Below are positions 61,790 to 64,000 of a stretch of DNA of 64,000 nt, one piece after another. The notes under the pieces were generated by a model. The model ran no database searches, had not been told where the DNA came from, and worked only from the letters and a program-made list of their open reading frames with translations. Each line of letters opens with the position of its first letter. The first letter of the stretch is position 1. The DNA is from Variovorax gracilis. Its GTDB lineage: Bacteria > Pseudomonadota > Gammaproteobacteria > Burkholderiales > Burkholderiaceae_C. The position numbers and the translations under genes were made by a program. The stretch covers positions 310,001 through 374,000 of the forward strand of contig NZ_JASZYF010000004.1 of the NCBI RefSeq assembly GCF_030317115.1, given 5' to 3'.

Positions 61790-64000
61790 ATGACTTATTC
61801 GCTCAACACCCTTCAATCGTCTTCGTCGAACGAAGCGCCGCCGGTGCGTCTTCGCGCCATGCGCTTCGCGCACGAGATCACCCTGATTGCCGGCTTCGTC
61901 GCCCTGTTGTTCTGGCTGCTTTCGATGCTGAGCTTCACGCCCTCCGATGCCGCCTGGTCGACCTCGGGCACGGGCGGAGAGGTCAAGAACTGGGGCGGCC
62001 GCATCGGCGCCTGGCTTGCGGATGCGAGCTACTTCCTGGCCGGGTACTCGGTCTGGTGGTGCCTGGCGGCCGGTCTTCGCGTCTGGCTTTCGTCGCTGGC
62101 CGGATGGATGCGCGGCGGCGAAGCCAACTCGGCCGAGCAGACCCCCCGCGGGCCGTTCAATCGCAGCCGCCTGGCCTTCTGGTTCGGCTTGATCCTGCTT
62201 CTGTGCGCCAGTGCGATGCTCGAATGGTCGCGTCTCTACCGTCTCGAATTTCGCTTGCCGGGGCACGGCGGCGGAATACTCGGCTATCTCGTCGGACCAG
62301 CCAGCGTTAAATGGATGGGCTTCACCGGATCGGCACTGATTGCCATTGCGGCCGGCGTGATCGGCTCGGCGCTCGTGTTTCGATTTTCATGGGGCCAGAT
62401 CGCCGAGCGCATCGGCTCGCGTCTGTATTCCCTTTTCGAGTCCCGCCGCGAGAAGCGGGAGATCGCTCAGGATATCGCCATGGGCAAGCAGGCCGTGCGC
62501 GAACGCGAAGAACTGGCGTCCACCGACCACGGATCGCTGGAGGCGTCGGACGAGGAACTCCGCATCGTCCCGCGCGCCAAGCGCAAGGCTCCTTCGCCGC
62601 CGGTGCAGATCGAACCTGCCCTCGCCGAAGTGCCGCGCAGCGATCGAGTCGCCAAGGAACGCCAGAAGCCCCTGTTCCGCGAACTGCCCGACAGCAAGCT
62701 GCCGCAAGTCGATCTCCTCGATGCCGCGCAGGCGCGGCAGGAAACCGTCTCGGCCGACACGCTGGAGATGACATCGCGCCTGATCGAGAAAAAGCTGAAG
62801 GACTTCGGCGTCGAGGTGCGTGTCGTGCTTGCTTCGCCGGGCCCGGTGATCACGCGCTACGAGATCGAACCGGCCACGGGCGTGAAGGGCTCGCAGATCG
62901 TCAATCTCGCGAAGGACCTGGCGCGCTCGCTGTCGCTGGTGTCGATCCGCGTGGTCGAGACGATTCCCGGCAAGAATTACATGGCGCTCGAACTGCCGAA
63001 CGCCAAGCGCCAATCGATCAAGCTCAGCGAAATCCTCGGCTCGCAGGTCTATAACGAAGGCAAGTCGATGCTCACGATGGGCCTCGGCAAGGACATCGTC
63101 GGCAATCCGGTGGTGGCCGATCTGGCCAAGATGCCGCACGTGTTGGTGGCCGGCACCACGGGTTCGGGCAAGTCGGTCGGTATCAACGCCATGATCCTGA
63201 GCCTTCTCTACAAGGCTGAGGCGCGCGATGTCCGCCTGCTGATGATCGACCCGAAGATGCTGGAAATGTCGGTCTACGAGGGCATCCCGCACCTGCTGGC
63301 ACCGGTCGTGACCGACATGCGCCAGGCAGCCCACGGCCTCAACTGGTGCGTGGCCGAGATGGAGCGCCGCTACAAGCTCATGAGCAAGCTGGGCGTTCGA
63401 AACCTGGCGGGCTACAACACCAAGATCGACGAAGCGAAGGCACGCGAGGAGTTCATCTACAACCCCTTCAGCCTTACGCCCGACAGCCCCGAGCCGCTGG
63501 CGCGCGAGCCGCACATCGTCGTGGTCATCGACGAACTCGCCGACCTGATGATGGTCGTCGGCAAGAAGATCGAAGAACTGATCGCCCGCCTCGCGCAGAA
63601 GGCGCGCGCGGCCGGCATCCACCTGATCCTGGCGACGCAGCGCCCGAGCGTGGATGTGATCACGGGCCTCATCAAGGCCAACATCCCGACCCGCATTGCC
63701 TTCCAGGTGTCGAGCAAGATCGACTCGCGAACCATCCTGGACCAGATGGGCGCCGAGGCGCTGCTGGGCATGGGTGACATGCTCTACATGCCGAGCGGCA
63801 CCGGCCTGCCGGTCCGCGTGCACGGCGCCTTCGTGAGCGACGAGGAAGTGCACCGCGTGGTGGCCTACCTCAAGTCTCAAGGGGAACCGGACTACATCGA
63901 AGGGGTGCTCGAAGGCGGTACCGTTGACGGTGACGGCGACTTGCTCGGTGAAGGCGGTGGTGATGGTGGTGAAAAGGACCCGATGTACGACCAGGCGGTC
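61790..64000 (+). CDS. ftsK: DNA translocase FtsK, 3' end outside the window
   Basis: At least 737 residues of FtsK, open to the last base of the window. The ATG at 61790 begins a cytoplasmic N-terminus, followed by about four transmembrane helices (30-50, 80-105, 125-150, 165-190), a charged linker (about 205-330) and the motor: Walker A GTTGSGKS at 455-462 and Walker B VVVIDE with Asp581. The start of an acidic, Gly-rich stretch after the motor ([10 protein letters not shown]) suggests the linker to the gamma domain, which is not visible. It pumps chromosome ends to the septum at division. The 130 bases upstream show no clear terminator or promoter. Confidence 0.96.
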   Translation, partial: MTYSLNTLQSSSSNEAPPVRLRAMRFAHEITLIAGFVALLFWLLSMLSFTPSDAAWSTSGTGGEVKNWGGRIGAWLADASYFLAGYSVWWCLAAGLRVWLSSLAGWMRGGEANSAEQTPRGPFNRSRLAFWFGLILLLCASAMLEWSRLYRLEFRLPGHGGGILGYLVGPASVKWMGFTGSALIAIAAGVIGSALVFRFSWGQIAERIGSRLYSLFESRREKREIAQDIAMGKQAVREREELASTDHGSLEASDEELRIVPRAKRKAPSPPVQIEPALAEVPRSDRVAKERQKPLFRELPDSKLPQVDLLDAAQARQETVSADTLEMTSRLIEKKLKDFGVEVRVVLASPGPVITRYEIEPATGVKGSQIVNLAKDLARSLSLVSIRVVETIPGKNYMALELPNAKRQSIKLSEILGSQVYNEGKSMLTMGLGKDIVGNPVVADLAKMPHVLVAGTTGSGKSVGINAMILSLLYKAEARDVRLLMIDPKMLEMSVYEGIPHLLAPVVTDMRQAAHGLNWCVAEMERRYKLMSKLGVRNLAGYNTKIDEAKAREEFIYNPFSLTPDSPEPLAREPHIVVVIDELADLMMVVGKKIEELIARLAQKARAAGIHLILATQRPSVDVITGLIKANIPTRIAFQVSSKIDSRTILDQMGAEALLGMGDMLYMPSGTGLPVRVHGAFVSDEEVHRVVAYLKSQGEPDYIEGVLEGGTVDGDGDLLGEGGGDGGEKDPMYDQAV

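Overview
The window looks like chromosomal DNA of a betaproteobacterium of the Comamonadaceae, most likely Variovorax or a close relative. The reasons are the very high GC content, the abundance of Bug/TctC-type solute-binding proteins, the ribF-ileS-lspA gene order, the Cys-free L33 and the general style of the proteins. The genus is an inference from protein style and was not computed. No rRNA, tRNA, CRISPR array, prophage or insertion sequence was seen, and no gap between genes exceeds about 225 bases.

Positions 42-10659 form a divergent catabolic island. A leftward set (GntR regulator, Bug protein, MmgE/PrpD protein, carboxylesterase, metallo-beta-lactamase-fold lipoprotein) and a rightward set (CaiB-type CoA-transferase, crotonase-like protein, medium-chain dehydrogenase, second Bug protein, second GntR regulator) share a 111-bp control region with two different perfect palindromes. 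Positions 10715-17714 hold an IclR regulator facing a TRAP transporter operon with two paralogous binding proteins, an embedded type II dehydroquinase and a Tat-exported amidohydrolase. Positions 17730-22849 hold an aspartate module: aspartate 4-decarboxylase and two tandem AspT-type exchangers.

Positions 23005-27138 hold a membrane-stress type operon (serine protease, MoxR ATPase, DUF58, VWA). It is followed by housekeeping and orphan genes: TatD nuclease, a small secreted repeat protein, an MscS channel, a deoxyinosine glycosylase, a spermidine-synthase-like protein and an orphan GspE/PilB ATPase. Positions 32786-38606 carry a TctBA tricarboxylate transporter without its own binding protein, then a LysR regulator divergent from a Bug protein and a gamma-glutamyltransferase-family enzyme. 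Positions 38615-44540 hold two DMT exporters, an atypical SDR, a GNAT, a quinone oxidoreductase and a Na/Pi cotransporter.

The right end is largely core genome: lspA, ileS and ribF; an HNH protein; a lipase-like lipoprotein; a PimC/PimD-like acyl-CoA dehydrogenase pair behind a TetR-style palindrome; purN; an M48 protease; an RNA m5C methyltransferase; a fatty acid desaturase; rpmB-rpmG; trxB; a Crp/Fnr regulator; and ftsK, which is cut by the window edge. The most interesting leads are the control regions, the crotonase without catalytic glutamates, the two-receptor TRAP system with a divergent dehydroquinase, the tandem AspT pair and a 22-codon micro-ORF coupled by ATGA overlaps on both sides.
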